From positions 124,001-188,000 of the forward strand of contig NZ_JBHTCM010000018.1 in NCBI RefSeq assembly GCF_042665545.1: DNA of 64,000 bases. The letters are read 5' to 3'. The first letter of the stretch is position 1. Each line of letters starts with the position of its first letter. The notes below the pieces were generated by a model. The model worked only from the letters and a program-made list of their open reading frames with translations, did no database searches and was not told the origin of the DNA. Positions 63,188 through 64,000 of this stretch are shown one piece after another. Position numbers and translations under genes: made by a program. The DNA is from Rhodocista pekingensis. Lineage in GTDB: Bacteria > Pseudomonadota > Alphaproteobacteria > Azospirillales > Azospirillaceae.

Positions 63188-63955
63188 TCAGTCGCGCAGC
63201 CACTGGCGGGCGGCGGCGGCCACCTTTCCCGCATAACCGGACAGCCCGGGGCCGGCCAGCGGCAGGCGCCAGTCGGCGGCGATGGCGTGCAGGGCGATGG
63301 CCGCCTTCGGCTCCTCCAGCGACTGGCCCAGGGTCCGGGCGCGCCGGGCAAGCTCCATCTCCTGACCCCAGAAATAGACGCCCGCGGCACCGGTGTTCTC
63401 GACCATGCGGCGCACCTCCTCCTCCCGGCCGGGGCCGTTCAGGGGGCGCCAGATGTCCGGCATCAGGAAGTCGGCCGCGCCGCGCCACGTCAGCGCATCG
63501 CCCTCCACCACCGTCAGCTTCGCCGCGGCGTCCGGCGGAAGCTGGCGGAACACGCCGATCTCCCGCTCCAGCGCGATCACCGCCGGGTCGCGCTCGACGA
63601 CGGTGACCCGCCCGACCCGCGGGTTCAGGGCGGTGTTGGCGGCGGCCCAGCCCATGCCCAGCCCCATCACCACCGTATGGCCGCAGGCGGCGGCGATGCC
63701 GATCTCCTGGCTTTCCAGCTCCATCGGCGTGATCGACATCCAGGAGCGCGGCCCCTCCGGCTCCAGCCGGACCAGGGCGGCCAGCCCTTCCACCAGCCAG
63801 AGGCCGCTCCAGTAGCCGCGGCTCAGCACCATGCCGCCGCGCTGCACGACCCAGCCGTCGCCCTGCATCGGCGGATAGTCCGGCACGAACAGCGGCGTGT
63901 GGAAGGACGGGGCCAGGCCGAGGCCCGGGATGGCGGCGGTGGAACTGTCTGTCAT
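63188..63955 (-). CDS. SAM-dependent methyltransferase-like (spermidine-synthase fold) protein
   Basis: 255 residues. The fold core shows VVMGLGMGWAAANTAL (about 94-109), RVTVVERDPAVIAL (about 116-129) and VVEGDALTW (about 147-155), the order of spermidine-synthase-like methyltransferases. The N-terminus contains a variable region rich in W/G. Function and substrate are unknown. ATG 63955 is 45 bases from the window end, so an upstream partner cannot be excluded. It converges on the phage-like block. Confidence 0.75.
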   Translation of the reverse strand: MTDSSTAAIPGLGLAPSFHTPLFVPDYPPMQGDGWVVQRGGMVLSRGYWSGLWLVEGLAALVRLEPEGPRSWMSITPMELESQEIGIAAACGHTVVMGLGMGWAAANTALNPRVGRVTVVERDPAVIALEREIGVFRQLPPDAAAKLTVVEGDALTWRGAADFLMPDIWRPLNGPGREEEVRRMVENTGAAGVYFWGQEMELARRARTLGQSLEEPKAAIALHAIAADWRLPLAGPGLSGYAGKVAAAARQWLRD

Positions 63956-64000
63956 GGAACCCCCTCGCGGTGGGCGGGAGTGTCCCGGTGCCGGGCGCGC

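Overview
The window is very GC-rich, gene-dense bacterial chromosome. Gene content (phoR-pstSCAB-phoU-phoB, ubiE-ubiB, hslVU, a hisB-hisH-hisA-hisF-hisE cluster, a class I lysyl-tRNA synthetase) and codon use fit an alphaproteobacterium of the Rhodospirillales/Azospirillaceae type (Azospirillum/Rhodocista-like). That placement is inferred from gene families, not from a marker search. No rRNA, tRNA, insertion sequence or CRISPR array was seen.

Positions 1-3.6 kb hold the start of a nitronate monooxygenase, a decayed toxin-antitoxin pair and the malic enzyme maeB. Positions 3.8-11.8 kb are the complete phosphate regulon: the sensor PhoR, a Pho box, the PstSCAB importer, PhoU and the regulator PhoB. 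Positions 11.9-14.6 kb carry ubiE and ubiB for ubiquinone synthesis, followed by an opposing HEPN/MNT-type pair whose HEPN active site looks dead.

Positions 15.8-24.1 kb are mixed single genes: an MFS transporter, TPR and periplasmic proteins, an SDR, a GST, a methyltransferase, a GNAT and an Acg-like nitroreductase behind a probable FNR/FixK site. Positions 24.3-28.6 kb form a four-gene MacAB-like export operon, followed by an opposing acyl-CoA synthetase. Positions 30.7-32.5 kb hold a tail-collar protein, a DUF6916-like protein and a GNAT. Then come hslVU, a lipoprotein with a dead trypsin-like domain, and the histidine operon with hinT (36.0-40.4 kb).

Positions 40.6-49.8 kb include a lactate permease, MarC, an AAA ATPase overlapping a UPF0175/PIN toxin-antitoxin pair, lysyl-tRNA synthetase, an RTX/FG-GAP protein and MtgA. 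Positions 49.9-58.3 kb hold a histidine kinase, a peptidoglycan-binding protein, a DinG/XPD-like helicase, a free-standing nitrilase-fold protein of unusual length, and a TerB-like protein. Positions 58.5-63.2 kb are a phage-derived block: a LexA/CI-type repressor, palindromic operators, and a partial podovirus-like head module (portal, Bbp19-like, scaffold) with no visible terminase or major capsid gene. A methyltransferase-like gene closes the window.

The window is also rich in short GC-rich tandem duplications (15-26 bp units), mostly between genes. The least explained items are the nitrilase-fold gene, the degenerate HEPN/MNT pair and the truncated phage head block.
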